Source: Vannielia sp.
Lineage (GTDB): Bacteria > Pseudomonadota > Alphaproteobacteria > Rhodobacterales > Rhodobacteraceae
Direction: 5' to 3'
Assembly: GCF_029212645.1 (NCBI RefSeq)
Contig: NZ_JARGND010000017.1
Span: forward strand, 1 to 64,000
Length of the DNA: 64,000 nucleotides
In this document: positions 25,404 through 35,319 of the stretch, piece after piece
Numbering within the stretch: position 1 is the first letter of the stretch
How the letters are laid out: the number at the start of each line of letters is the position of its first letter
The notes under the pieces: model-generated
What the model saw: the letters and a program-made list of their open reading frames with translations, nothing else
Databases searched by the model: none
What the model was told of the DNA's origin: nothing
Program-made: the position numbers and the translations under genes

Positions 25404-25804
25404 ACGGAAGCCGACATTGGAGCAACGTCAGCAAAAAAGGCGCTCCGTCCCGCAGGCCAAACTTCAACAGGCCAAACCCAAAGGGTGGCCACCCCCCCCA
25501 ACCGCAGCCAAGCCGAAAGTGCCACTCATCCGCCTGCCCGTCCGCCGGGCTGGCGCGACCTATCCGTTGGCGGTCCGCCTGACCGGAAGATAACCTTGCC
25601 CCCATAAGCGTCATCCGAAAACCCATCGGTGCCCCCACGGGCAATCGCGCGGCCGTCTTGGTGTGGGTCTGGGGCAAAGCCGCGCACGCCGGCCTCCCCT
25701 CCACCATGCCCCCCACGCTTAGCGAGCCGCCCTCCCCCAAACCGCCTCGCCATTTCCGCCAATCCGCGATAGCCCTGTGCCAACCGGCCAACAGGAGAGC
25801 CCGC
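25404..25804. other. 401-bp intergenic stretch without a recognised gene
   Basis: Between the anti-sigma factor and the EamA transporter. Open frames on both strands are Pro/Arg- or Gly-rich and have the look of high-GC shadow frames. A good AGGAGAG ribosome binding site at the right edge belongs to the transporter. I see no RNA gene or clear terminator. Confidence 0.5.
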
Positions 25805-26752
25805 GTGTCTGACAATCTCAAAGGCATCACCCTCATGGTGCTCGCCATGGCCGGGCTGGCCGGCACCGATACCCTGATCAAGCTTCTGGCCACCGTCATG
25901 CCCGCCCCCCAGGTGATCGCCATCCTCGGGGCCGGAACCACGGTGACCTTCACCCTCGCCGCGTTCCTTCGCCGTGAGCCGGTGTTTTCACGCGCCTTCT
26001 TCCACCCCGCCGTGTTGGCGCGGGGCCTGTCCGAGGGGATCGCGGGCATCTCCATCACCGCCTCTCTGGCGCTGCTGCCCATCTCCACCGTTTCAGCGCT
26101 GATGCAGGTCAATCCGCTGCTCGTGACCCTCGGGGCGGCGCTGTTCTTTGGCGAAACCGTTGGCTGGCGGCGCTGGATGGCGGTGGGCCTTGGCCTTTTG
26201 GGGATGCTGCTGATCATCCGTCCGGGGTTTGACCCAGATGCCGCCATTCAGGCCCTCACCGGCCCGCACCCGGCCCCTCCTGTCTTTCCCGGCGGGATGG
26301 CGGGGTTTGACCCGGCCTTGCTGCTGGCGGTGCTCGCCGCTCTGGCCCTTTCGGCGCGGGATCTCACCACCCGCGCCGCCCCGCGCCACCTGCCCTCGCT
26401 CACGCTCTCGGCCTGGGGCTTTTGCTTCGTGCCGCCCGCCGCGCTGATCCTGCTCGCTTTCTGGCCGGGCGGCCCGCCGCAGCCCGTGTCGCTGCCCACC
26501 CTCGGCCTCGCCTTTATTGGCATGCTCTTCACGGTCGCGGGCTACTGGGCGCTCACCGCCTCGGTGCGGGTGGGAGAATTATCTACCGTCGCGCCATTTC
26601 GCTACAGCCGCCTGCTGTTTGCCGCCATCATCGGCCTCACCCTCTTTGGCGAGCGCCCCGACCGTTGGACAGTGATTGGAGCGTTGCTCATCATCACCGC
26701 AGGCCTCTATGCCTTCTTGCGAGAAAACCAGCGCCAACGCCGCGCCACCTAG
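25805..26752 (+). CDS. EamA/DMT-family transporter
   Basis: A 315-residue inner-membrane protein of the drug/metabolite transporter superfamily, with two EamA repeats of five helices each. The first repeat ends around RRWMAVGLGLLGMLLIIRPGF and the second around RWTVIGALLIITAGLYAFLRE, both the normal repeat-ending pattern. The GTG start directly follows AGGAGAG, which fixes the N-terminus (VSDNLKGITLMVLAMAGLA). The substrate of EamA proteins cannot be read from sequence. Confidence 0.92.
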   Translation: MSDNLKGITLMVLAMAGLAGTDTLIKLLATVMPAPQVIAILGAGTTVTFTLAAFLRREPVFSRAFFHPAVLARGLSEGIAGISITASLALLPISTVSALMQVNPLLVTLGAALFFGETVGWRRWMAVGLGLLGMLLIIRPGFDPDAAIQALTGPHPAPPVFPGGMAGFDPALLLAVLAALALSARDLTTRAAPRHLPSLTLSAWGFCFVPPAALILLAFWPGGPPQPVSLPTLGLAFIGMLFTVAGYWALTASVRVGELSTVAPFRYSRLLFAAIIGLTLFGERPDRWTVIGALLIITAGLYAFLRENQRQRRAT

Positions 26753-26952
26753 CCATGGCCTCTCAATCCGGCGTTCATTTGATCCCCCTTTGAGAGGCCC
26801 TCGCTCGCAACATGCCCCTCAGCAGGCATGAACAGGGTGAATGCCCTGCGTAAGCCGCAAGCCCCGCCCTTATCGCATACCGTCCGCGCAAAACACCGCC
26901 CCTGCGCCGCTTGCGCCGTTTCATGCTTTCCCCCACCTTCGCCAGTTGGTAA

Positions 26953-28272
<1,320 letters not shown>

Positions 28273-28290
28273 TCCCCGCCAAAAGCCCCC

Positions 28291-28549
28291 TCACAACGGC
28301 TCATCACAGCAAAAACCGCCCGCAGGCCCCAAAGCCTCGCGGGCGGCTCTCTTCATAAGCCCGCTCACACCTTCCGTACCCCGCTCGCCAGCTTCAACAC
28401 CCCGGTTGCCGCCCTCCTGCCCAAAGTAAATCGCCGGATCATCCACGCTGCCGCCCCGCGCGCCCTCCCTGCCCTGCGGTGTGCGCACTTCACCCGGCGC
28501 CGTCCCTCCAACCCCATTCCACCGTGTTGCCCTTCGCGCTATCACTCAT
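28291..28549 (-). pseudogene. Small ORF interrupted by a frameshift, function unknown
   Basis: An ATG with an excellent GGGAGG ribosome binding site opens a frame reading MSDSAKGNTVEWGWRDGAG and then stops. The overlapping frame continues as GEVRTPQGREGARGGSVDDP, then IYFGQEGGNRGVEAGERGTE and LMKRAAREAL, a composition like a real small acidic/glycine-rich protein. Removing one G near 28493 would join the two into about 80 residues. So this is a decayed small gene, a programmed frameshift or a sequencing error. The last residues run through a terminator stem. No family is recognised. Confidence 0.45.
28311..28346 (-). terminator. Terminator hairpin downstream of eno, with T-run on the minus strand
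   Basis: A stem of CCGCCCGC-AGGC pairs with GCCT-C-GCGGGCGG (one bulged base). On the minus strand it is followed by TTTTTGCTG, a good intrinsic terminator for the small minus-strand ORF. On the plus strand the same stem lies about 45 bases after the eno stop and may also end that transcript. Confidence 0.6.
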
Positions 28550-28588
28550 CGCAGCCTCCCTGTTTTGCTGTTCAGAAGGACACCGCAG

Positions 28589-29011
28589 ATGACCCCTGAT
28601 GAGATCATTTCCAAATTGCAGCTCATCCCCCACCCCGAGGGCGGCCACTATCGCCAAACCTGGATCGCCGACGGCCCCGGCCGCCCCTCCGGCACCTGCA
28701 TCTACTTTTTGCTCAAACCCGGCGAGCGCAGCCATTGGCACCACGTCGATGCCACCGAGATCTGGCACTTCTACGCCGGAACCCCGCTCACCCTGCGCCT
28801 CTCACCCAGCACCGAAGGCCCCGCCGCCGCCCATACTTTGGGGCCAAACCTTGCCGCTGGCGAGGTGCCTCAAATCATCGCGCCAAAGGATCACTGGCAA
28901 GCCGCCGAAGCTGCCTCGGATGGCTGGGCGCTCTGCGGATGCACCGTGTCCCCCGCCTTCGACTTTTCGGGCTTCACCCTCGCCGCGCCGGGCTTTGACA
29001 TCCCCGGCTAA
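28589..29011 (+). CDS. Cupin protein, DUF985 family
   Basis: A 140-residue cupin. The two cupin motifs are visible as LLKPGERSHWHHVDATEIWH (metal-binding His cluster plus Glu) and, further on, DHWQAAEAASDGWALCGCTV. DUF985 proteins resemble yeast YML079w and sugar epimerase-like cupins, with no firm function. The ATG follows AGAAGGACACC, a fair ribosome binding site. Confidence 0.85.
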   Translation: MTPDEIISKLQLIPHPEGGHYRQTWIADGPGRPSGTCIYFLLKPGERSHWHHVDATEIWHFYAGTPLTLRLSPSTEGPAAAHTLGPNLAAGEVPQIIAPKDHWQAAEAASDGWALCGCTVSPAFDFSGFTLAAPGFDIPG

Positions 29012-29081
29012 CCCCGCTTCCCAGGGGCGCGGGCCGGTCCGTTAACCCCCTCCTCCTTATGTCAAATGACATGTGCATGGG

Positions 29082-29103
29082 TTGTGCATCCCTTGTGCAT
29101 CCC
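29082..29103. repeat. Two direct copies of an 11-bp unit
   Basis: TTGTGCATCCC occurs twice back to back in the convergent gap between the DUF985 and anmK genes, with a partial third start (TTGTG) after it and a related ATGTGCATGGG before it. It may be slippage. No gene or factor is implied. Confidence 0.5.
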
Positions 29104-29136
29104 TTGTGGCCCCTTGCTTTTCAAGGTTAACGCCCC

Positions 29137-30255
29137 TCACCCGTCCCGCAACGCCCCGGCAGGTTCGCTCACCACGCCGCCGCCAACAGCGGCCCGCACG
29201 CCGGTGGTTGACGGAAAGGAGGTTGGCAGCCCCTTGGCCACCCGAACCGCCATAAAAGCAAAGGCTTGCGCCTCCAGCATGTCCCCATCCAGCCCGACCG
29301 ATTCCACCGGCTCCACCGGGCATCCCACCCCTTCGGCGATCATCGCCATCAGCACCGGATTCTTGCGCCCTCCCCCCGTCACCAAAACCCGCTCTGGCGC
29401 ACGCGGAAAATGCTCCGCCCCCCGCGCCACCGAAGCCGCCGCAGCCGCCGTCAGCGTGGCGGCGGCATCCTCTACAGACAGCGCTTCAACATCTTGAACA
29501 AGCTGCACAAAATCATCCCGATCAAGGCTCTTGGGCGGCACTTTCCAGAAGTATCCATGGCCCGCAAACCGCTCCAAAACCGCCTCATCAACCCGGCCCT
29601 TTGCCGCCACCGCGCCGCCCTCGTCAAACGCCATCCCAAGCCGCGCCGCGACCAGATCATTCACAGGCGCATTGGCTGGCCCGGTATCAAACGCCAGCAT
29701 CGCGCCCTCCTCCTCGGGAGCCTCCTTCGCCGGGTCCACCCAGGTCACGTTGCCCACCCCTCCCAGGTTGAGGAAAACCAAGGGCTTTTTTGCACCGATC
29801 CACCTCGCCAACGCAAAATGATAGACCGGCGCCAAAGGCGCGCCCTCGCCGCCCATCTCCACATCGTTGCTGCGAAAATCCCACACCACGGTCCGGCGCA
29901 GCATCTCTGCCAAAACCCGCCCATCGCCCACCTGATGCGTGCCCCGCCCGCGCGGCGCATGGGCCAGCGTCTGGCCATGAAAGCCAACAATATCAACGCC
30001 CTCCAGCAGCTCGAGCATGAGCACCGCATGGGCGTTTTCCACCACGGCCCCCGCTTCCGCCACGCCCGCCTCCCCCGGCCAGCGCCCCAGCGCCGCCTTG
30101 ATCGCAGCGCGCTCGGGATCCGAATATTCGCGGTAGCCACTCTCACCAAGGGCAAAAATCTCATGCCCATCCGTCTCGATCCAGGCAGCATCCACCCCAT
30201 CCAGCGAGGTGCCGCTCATCGCGCCCAAAGCCCTTACACGGCCCTTTTTCAACAT
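29137..30255 (-). CDS. anmK: Anhydro-N-acetylmuramic acid kinase
   Basis: A 372-residue kinase that opens and phosphorylates 1,6-anhydroMurNAc to MurNAc-6-phosphate in peptidoglycan recycling. ASKHA-type motifs are present: [16 protein letters not shown] (phosphate 1), [29 protein letters not shown] (phosphate 2), [16 protein letters not shown] (with the catalytic Asp) and [13 protein letters not shown] (adenosine). It is divergent from tyrS, a common arrangement. nagZ, encoded 17 kb away, works in the same pathway. Confidence 0.95.
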   Translation of the reverse strand: MLKKGRVRALGAMSGTSLDGVDAAWIETDGHEIFALGESGYREYSDPERAAIKAALGRWPGEAGVAEAGAVVENAHAVLMLELLEGVDIVGFHGQTLAHAPRGRGTHQVGDGRVLAEMLRRTVVWDFRSNDVEMGGEGAPLAPVYHFALARWIGAKKPLVFLNLGGVGNVTWVDPAKEAPEEEGAMLAFDTGPANAPVNDLVAARLGMAFDEGGAVAAKGRVDEAVLERFAGHGYFWKVPPKSLDRDDFVQLVQDVEALSVEDAAATLTAAAAASVARGAEHFPRAPERVLVTGGGRKNPVLMAMIAEGVGCPVEPVESVGLDGDMLEAQAFAFMAVRVAKGLPTSFPSTTGVRAAVGGGVVSEPAGALRDG

Positions 30256-30311
30256 GGCCTTCCCCTCTTGCCTTCGGGCCAGTATGAGGGGGGCTCAACA
30301 CCTTTCGCAAC

Positions 30312-31577
30312 ATGGAAAAAAGCGATATGACCTACCACCCAAAATCGGACTTCATGGCCGTAATGATGGAGCGAGGCTTTCTGGCGGATTGCACCGACTA
30401 TCAAGCCTTTGACGAAGCACTGATCAAGGGCGTGGTGCCGGGCTATATCGGCTTTGACGCGACCGCCAAATCCCTCCACGTTGGCTCGCTGATCCAGATC
30501 ATGACCTTGAGATGGCTGCAAAAAACCGGCCACCAGCCGATCACCCTCATGGGCGGCGGCACCACCAAGGTGGGCGATCCGAGCTTTCGCGCCGATGAGC
30601 GCCCCCTGCTCACCCCGGACCAGATTGATGACAACATCGCAGGCATCAAAAAGGTGTTCGCCAAGTACCTCGATTACGAGGGCGAAACCCCCGCGCTTAT
30701 GCTCAACAACGCCGAGTGGCTCGATGGGCTGAACTACCTTGATTTCCTGCGCGACATTGGCCGCCACTTCTCGGTCAACCGGATGCTGTCGTTCGAGAGC
30801 GTGAAGTCGCGGCTCGACCGTGAGCAAAGCCTGAGCTTCCTTGAGTTCAACTACATGATCCTCCAGGCCTATGATTTCCTTGAGCTTAATCGCCGCTATG
30901 GCTGCCTCGCGCAGTTTGGCGGAAGTGATCAGTGGGGCAATATCGTCAACGGGATCGACCTCACCCGCCGGGTGCTCGACCATGAGATTTATGGCCTCAC
31001 CACGCCGCTGCTCACCACCTCGGACGGCAAGAAGATGGGCAAATCGGCCAATGGCGCGATCTGGCTCAATGCCGATATGTGCGCGCCCTATGAGTTCTGG
31101 CAGTTCTGGCGCAACACCACCGATGCCGATGTTGGCCGCTTCCTCAAGCTCTACTCGGAGCTTCCCGTTGACGAATGCGAAAGGCTCGGTGCGCTAGAAG
31201 GGGCCGAGATCAACGAAGCCAAGATCCGGCTCGCCAATGAGGTCACCACGCTCTGCCACGGCGCAGAGGCGGCGGCGGCGGCAGAGTCCACAGCGCGGGA
31301 AGTCTTTGAAAAGGGCGGCGTGGGCGATGATCTGCCCACCCTGTCGCTCGCTCCCGCCGATGTTAGCGATGGCATTTCGATCGTGCAGCTCATCGTGCGC
31401 TCCGGTCTGGCCAAAACCGGCAAGGAGGCCAAGCGCCTGATCGCCGAAAATGGCGCCCGGATGGATGACGCGCCGCTCACCGATGCTGGCCTTATGCTTG
31501 ATGCCGCCGCGCTGTCCTCGCCGGTCAAGCTGTCGGCAGGTAAAAAGCGCCACGCGCTGGTGATGCTGGAAAGCTGA
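30312..31577 (+). CDS. tyrS: Tyrosyl-tRNA synthetase
   Basis: A 421-residue class I synthetase. The HIGH-like motif is HVGSL in [26 protein letters not shown] follows in the active site, the KMSKS-like loop is KKMGKS, and an S4 RNA-binding domain ends the protein ([20 protein letters not shown]). An internal ATG five codons in (MTYHPKSDF) could be the real start. An inverted repeat follows the stop. Confidence 0.97.
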   Translation: MEKSDMTYHPKSDFMAVMMERGFLADCTDYQAFDEALIKGVVPGYIGFDATAKSLHVGSLIQIMTLRWLQKTGHQPITLMGGGTTKVGDPSFRADERPLLTPDQIDDNIAGIKKVFAKYLDYEGETPALMLNNAEWLDGLNYLDFLRDIGRHFSVNRMLSFESVKSRLDREQSLSFLEFNYMILQAYDFLELNRRYGCLAQFGGSDQWGNIVNGIDLTRRVLDHEIYGLTTPLLTTSDGKKMGKSANGAIWLNADMCAPYEFWQFWRNTTDADVGRFLKLYSELPVDECERLGALEGAEINEAKIRLANEVTTLCHGAEAAAAAESTAREVFEKGGVGDDLPTLSLAPADVSDGISIVQLIVRSGLAKTGKEAKRLIAENGARMDDAPLTDAGLMLDAAALSSPVKLSAGKKRHALVMLES

Positions 31578-31588
31578 TAAATCAAGAG

Positions 31589-31623
31589 CTTGCGGCGCGA
31601 ACCTCATCTAATTGCGCCGCAAG
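31589..31623 (+). terminator. Hairpin after tyrS
   Basis: CTTGCGGCGC pairs perfectly over 10 bp with GCGCCGCAAG around a 15-base loop, 12 bases after the tyrS stop. No T-run follows. It separates tyrS from the Zur box of znuA and probably stops or stabilises the tyrS message. Confidence 0.5.
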
Positions 31624-31644
31624 CACCTCAAATCGCGCTTGCGC

Positions 31645-31659
31645 TGTTATAACATAACA
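31645..31659. promoter_or_regulatory. Zur box upstream of znuA
   Basis: TGTTAT-AAC-ATAACA is a perfect 6-bp inverted repeat with a 3-bp centre, matching the known alphaproteobacterial Zur operator type (GTTATA/TATAAC palindromes). It is centred 44 bases upstream of the znuA ATG. Zinc-loaded Zur should repress znuA here. Confidence 0.75.
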
Positions 31660-31695
31660 AATAGACCTCCGAGGAGACATCAACCCGGAGGCCCC

Positions 31696-32688
31696 ATGCG
31701 CACCCTCATTCCCCTATTCTTCGTCGCCACGCCTGCCCTCGCAGAGCCGCAGGTGCTCACCGATCTGCCCCCCATCCACTCCCTCGTCGCACAGGTGATG
31801 GAAGGCGTTGGCACCCCCGATTTGCTGCTTGACAGCAACGCCTCGGGCCACGGCCTCAGCCTGCGCCCCAGCCAGGCAGGGCTGGCTGAAAACGCCGATC
31901 TGGTCTTCTGGGTCGGCCCCGATATGTCTCCTGGGTTGGAGAAATCGCTATCGGTTCTCGCCAGGGATGCAAAGGTTACCGCCCTGATGGAGCGACCCGA
32001 AACGCTGATCCTGGATCGCTCCTCGTCAGAGGCACACGCCCATGACGGCGACGAGGATCACGAGGATGAGCATGCTGACCACGATGATCACGACGATCAT
32101 GAAGAACATGCCGATCACGATGACCACGACGAGCATGAAGAGCACGCCGCCGAAGATGACCACGGCCACAACCACGGCTCGCGTGACCCGCACGTCTGGC
32201 TCGACCCGGAAAACGGGCAAATCTGGCTGTCGATGATCGCCGAAGAGCTCGCCGCGCAAGACCCTGAAAATGCTGAAACTTACCACTCCAACGCCACCCG
32301 AGCCACTGAGTCTCTCGGCGCATTGCAGGCTCAAATCACCGAGAAGCTGGCGCCCTTCCACGATGTGGAATACCTCGCCACGCACAGCGCGTTTGGCTAC
32401 TTCGAGGCCCGCTTCCACCTTGCCCCGGCCCATGCGCTCACCGGCGTCAACGCCGAGGCCCCCACTCCCGGTGCCATGTCCGAGGTGCGCCACGCGGCTG
32501 AAGACGGCATCACCTGCCTGATCGTTGAGCCTGACACCCCTCAGGCCACCATCAAGACTCTGACCGAAGACACCAACCTCAAGGCACAGCCGCTTGATCC
32601 GCTGGGCCGCGATTTGCCCGCCGGGCCGGGCCAGTATGAGGCGCTTCTGACCCATATTTCAAAAGGTTACGCCTCCTGCCTCGACTAA
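31696..32688 (+). CDS. znuA: Zinc ABC transporter substrate-binding protein
   Basis: A 330-residue periplasmic zinc-binding protein with a short signal peptide (MRTLIPLFFVATPALA). Metal ligands are visible: His in LPPIHSLVAQVM, His in DPHVWLDPENG, His in LATHSAFGYF and Asp in VEPDTP. A long His/Asp/Glu-rich loop (about residues 115-170) is typical of ZnuA but extended here. The upstream Zur box supports zinc control. The partners znuB, znuC and zur are not in this window. Confidence 0.95.
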   Translation: MRTLIPLFFVATPALAEPQVLTDLPPIHSLVAQVMEGVGTPDLLLDSNASGHGLSLRPSQAGLAENADLVFWVGPDMSPGLEKSLSVLARDAKVTALMERPETLILDRSSSEAHAHDGDEDHEDEHADHDDHDDHEEHADHDDHDEHEEHAAEDDHGHNHGSRDPHVWLDPENGQIWLSMIAEELAAQDPENAETYHSNATRATESLGALQAQITEKLAPFHDVEYLATHSAFGYFEARFHLAPAHALTGVNAEAPTPGAMSEVRHAAEDGITCLIVEPDTPQATIKTLTEDTNLKAQPLDPLGRDLPAGPGQYEALLTHISKGYASCLD

Positions 32689-32695
32689 GCGCTTC

Positions 32696-32729
32696 TCTCC
32701 GGCTAGGCTGGTTTCACCCTAGCCGGAGA
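32696..32729 (+). promoter_or_regulatory. 12-bp perfect hairpin covering the next gene's ribosome binding site
   Basis: TCTCCGGCTAGG pairs perfectly with CCTAGCCGGAGA around a 10-base loop. The GGAGA in the 3' arm is the only Shine-Dalgarno candidate for the gene starting at 32736. Without a T-run this is a poor terminator, so in mRNA it would block ribosome entry or act as a processing or pause element between znuA and the next gene. Confidence 0.6.
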
Positions 32730-32735
32730 CCCCCT

Positions 32736-33089
32736 ATGCGCCCTTTTATTGCCCTGGTAATTGCCCTCACCTGCGCCACCCCGGCGCTTGCAGAGATGCC
32801 GCCATGGGCCGGGCATTGGGCCGCCGAGCCCGCGTGGTGCGCCAACCAAACCGGCACCACCCCACAGGCGCCGATCTACCTCGCCGATACCGAGTTTCGC
32901 GGCTACGAAAACACCTGCGATATCATCTCAGCTGCTCCCCTCGCCGCTGGCGATGCCTGGGACATGCACATGCAATGTGTTGGCGAGGGCCAGGAATACG
33001 AGATCGACGCGATCTTCATGGTTGAAGACGGCAAAACGCTTTTTTGGTGGGATCAGGGCTTTATGGGTCATTTCACCCGCTGCCCCTGA
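32736..33089 (+). CDS. Secreted hypothetical protein (117 aa)
   Basis: A signal peptide (MRPFIALVIALTCATPALA) is followed by a roughly 98-residue mature protein starting EMPPWAGHWAAEPAWC. It has four cysteines in the mature part, likely two disulfides, and many Trp and acidic residues; its end is FWWDQGFMGHFTRCP. It follows znuA by 47 bp, so it may belong to the zinc-regulated unit. No family is recognised and no metal motif is clear. Confidence 0.75.
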   Translation: MRPFIALVIALTCATPALAEMPPWAGHWAAEPAWCANQTGTTPQAPIYLADTEFRGYENTCDIISAAPLAAGDAWDMHMQCVGEGQEYEIDAIFMVEDGKTLFWWDQGFMGHFTRCP

Positions 33090-33095
33090 CCAAAG

Positions 33096-33569
33096 CTAAA
33101 GCCCTGCAATCTTTCGCAAAAATGTGAACAGCATCTCACGTTGTGCAGCCGGAACGCCGCGTAAAAGCCGCGTGTTATGCGCCTCTGCCAGACCGGTGAG
33201 TTCGGCGTAGGCGGCCTGCCCTGTTGGGGTGATCCGCAGGGTTTCGTGCCACCGATCATCCGCCACCTCCTCACGGGGCCAAAACCGCCGCCGCTCCAGC
33301 GCCGCAACGGCACGGCTGACCTTGGTTTTGTGCAAATTGGCACGGATCACGATCTCGCTCGCTGTCATCTCGCCATAATGCCCAAGGTGAAAAAGCGCCC
33401 GCCATTCCGCCCGCAGCACCTCACGGCGTTCGTGGCCAAGGAAGCTCCCTTGCAGGGCGATTACATCGATTGTTGGGAAAGCCTTGAGAAAAAGTTTGAT
33501 GGGCCGCCGGTATAGGGCTGGTCGACTGGTGGCTATCGCGCATGGACCTTCGTGTCCGCCAAATTGCAT
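33096..33569 (-). CDS. MarR-family transcriptional regulator (5' end uncertain)
   Basis: The C-terminal 110 residues are clearly MarR: LRAEWRALFHLGHYGEMTAS, then IVIRANLHKTKVSRAVAALE as the recognition helix and DDRWHETLRITPTGQAAYAE as the wing. The N-terminal dimer helix seems shortened or scrambled, and no good start with a ribosome binding site is visible; the chosen ATG (MQFGGHEGPC) is only a guess. It is divergent from a broken fahA. In related bacteria a MarR regulator beside hmgA-fahA controls homogentisate breakdown, so this is probably a remnant of that locus. Confidence 0.6.
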   Translation of the reverse strand: MQFGGHEGPCAIATSRPALYRRPIKLFLKAFPTIDVIALQGSFLGHERREVLRAEWRALFHLGHYGEMTASEIVIRANLHKTKVSRAVAALERRRFWPREEVADDRWHETLRITPTGQAAYAELTGLAEAHNTRLLRGVPAAQREMLFTFLRKIAGL

Positions 33570-33635
33570 AAGCGCCGGCGGCAAGCCCCCCAGACCGCCC
33601 GAAATGACGCTGAGAACGCGACGAAAGGAACGGAC

Positions 33636-34617
33636 TTGACCCTGAAGCTCTCTTGGGTGGGTTCGGCCAATGACGCCGCGCACCCCTTCCCGCTCAACAA
33701 CCTGCCCTATGGTGTGTTCTCGACAGAAGACGGCGCGATGTCGCCAATGGCGACATGATCTTTGATCTGTGCCGCGCCGAAGCCGAGGGGCTGCTCAAAG
33801 TTGGCTCATCGCCGGTGTTCGATGTGCCCTATTGGAACGATTTCATGGAACTTGGTCCCGAGGCATGGGCCAGCCTGCGCGCGCGGATTGCCTTGTGGCG
33901 CAGGCGGATGCCCGGATGCCCAGCTTTGGCCCCTGCAAACGGCTGGATATGGAGCTTGAAATCGGCGCGGTTGTTGGCACCGGTTCATCCCTTGGCGACA
34001 CGCTGACAGTTGCCGGGGCTGAAGAAATGATTTTTGGCTACGTGCTGCTGAACGACTGGTCGGCGCGCGATATTCAGGCTTGGGAATATCAACCCCTCGG
34101 CCCGTTCCTGAGCAAGGCGCTTGCCACCTCGATCAGCCCCTGGATCGTGCCTGTTGCGGCGCTTGAGCCGTTTCGCACCTCAACCCCTGAGCGCGAAAAG
34201 CCCCTGCTCCCCTACCTCGCAGAGCCAAGCCCCGGCCTGTTTGACATCAAGCTCTCCGCCAGCCTCACGCCACCCGGCGCGACCGAGGCGACGACGCTCA
34301 GCCAGACGAATTACAAGGAAATGTATTATTCCGCCGCCCAGCAGCTTGCGCATCACAGCTCATCGGGCTGCGCAATGAATACGGGCGATCTGCTTGGCTC
34401 TGGCACCATTTCAGGCAGCGAGAAAAGCAGCCTTGGGTGTCTGCTGGAGATAACATGGGGCGGCCACGAGCCGATCACGTTGACCACCGGCGAAACCCGG
34501 AGTTTTATTGAGGATGGCGATACCCTCACCCTTGAAGGGCACTGTGAGGGCGATGGTTTCCGTGTGGGCTTTGGCACCTGCACGGGGCGCGTTCTGCCCG
34601 CGCACCCCATAGATTAA
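33636..34617 (+). pseudogene. fahA: Fumarylacetoacetase, frameshifted and internally deleted
   Basis: Three pieces of fumarylacetoacetase lie in three different frames. A TTG start after AAAGGA gives LSWVGSANDAAHPFPLNNLP. A shift near 33750 leads to MIFDLCRAEAEGLLKVGSSP. A second shift near 33910 gives a long intact C-terminus (FGPCKRLDMELEIGAVVG, LLNDWSARDIQAWEYQPLGP, SGTISGSEKSSLGCLLE). Compared with the family (about 410 residues), roughly 100 residues are missing between pieces two and three, the part with the catalytic His (QHATNVG region). The enzyme, the last step of tyrosine breakdown, cannot be made. hmgA is not in the window. Confidence 0.85.
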
Positions 34618-34634
34618 GCAACAGTGTCAGGGCG

Positions 34635-35198
34635 TTACAACGCGCCCTGCCAGGCCTTCACCGCCTCAATCGGATGCAGCAGCATCAGCACATTCAGCGC
34701 CAGCCCGTCGCGGATCATCCATGTGGTGAAAACCTCGAAGCCGATCACCATCACCACACTGGCCCACACCGGCAACTTGCGCGCCAGCAAAAAGCCCAGC
34801 CACATTGCGAGGATATCTGAAACCGAGTTCAGCACCGAGTCGCCGTAGTAGTCGAGCGAGATCGTCACCGAGCGGTAATGCTCGATCACCGTTTCGGTGT
34901 TTTCCAGCAACTCCCACGCGCTCTCGACCAAGGTCGCGATGGCAAGCCGCCAGCCCCGCGGCATACGGCGGGCGACCAGCCACAAAAGCCCGAAGAACAG
35001 GATACCGTGGATGACATGGCTGAAGGTGTACCAATCAAGGATGTGCTGCGACCCTTCTGAGGTGCCCAGCTCAAAGTGCCAGAGTTTCACCCAGCCGCAC
35101 TTGCAAATGGGTTCCCGCCCCCATGAGAGCAGGACAACGGCGGTCATCGCCACGATGAGCGCGGAGGCAACGTAGCCCCAAGGGATCTTGCGTATCAT
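34635..35198 (-). CDS. DUF2585 (UPF0314) membrane protein
   Basis: A 187-residue membrane protein with about four to five helices. The family landmarks are CKCGWVKLWHFELGTSEGSQ, ILDWYTFSHVIHGILFFGLL, ESAWELLENTETVIEHYRSV and LDYYGDSVLNSVSDILAMWL. DUF2585 is widespread in alphaproteobacteria and of unknown function; the conserved Glu, His, Tyr and Asp residues near the membrane suggest an enzyme or binding pocket. I start at MIRKIPWGYV. It converges with the fahA remnant. Confidence 0.88.
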   Translation of the reverse strand: MIRKIPWGYVASALIVAMTAVVLLSWGREPICKCGWVKLWHFELGTSEGSQHILDWYTFSHVIHGILFFGLLWLVARRMPRGWRLAIATLVESAWELLENTETVIEHYRSVTISLDYYGDSVLNSVSDILAMWLGFLLARKLPVWASVVMVIGFEVFTTWMIRDGLALNVLMLLHPIEAVKAWQGAL

Positions 35199-35319
35199 GA
35201 CGCAAAGCAACCACGGGTGGCCCCGCAAGTCTATAGAGCCGCCGCGTGGATTGCCCTTGGCGTTGCCAAAAGGACTCCGGCATTTTTGGGTGGTTTGTTT
35301 GAGTGGTTTGGCAGGCCCA

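Noticed and set aside
29082-29103. Tandem TTGTGCATCCC as a CRISPR remnant or iteron
   Set aside because: Only two full copies with no spacers, no cas gene and no replication gene nearby.
32041-32165. Repetitive GATCACGA/GAAGAGCA-type DNA inside znuA, possible tandem repeat or CRISPR-like array
   Set aside because: The units are irregular and encode the His/Asp/Glu zinc loop in frame; there are no spacers.
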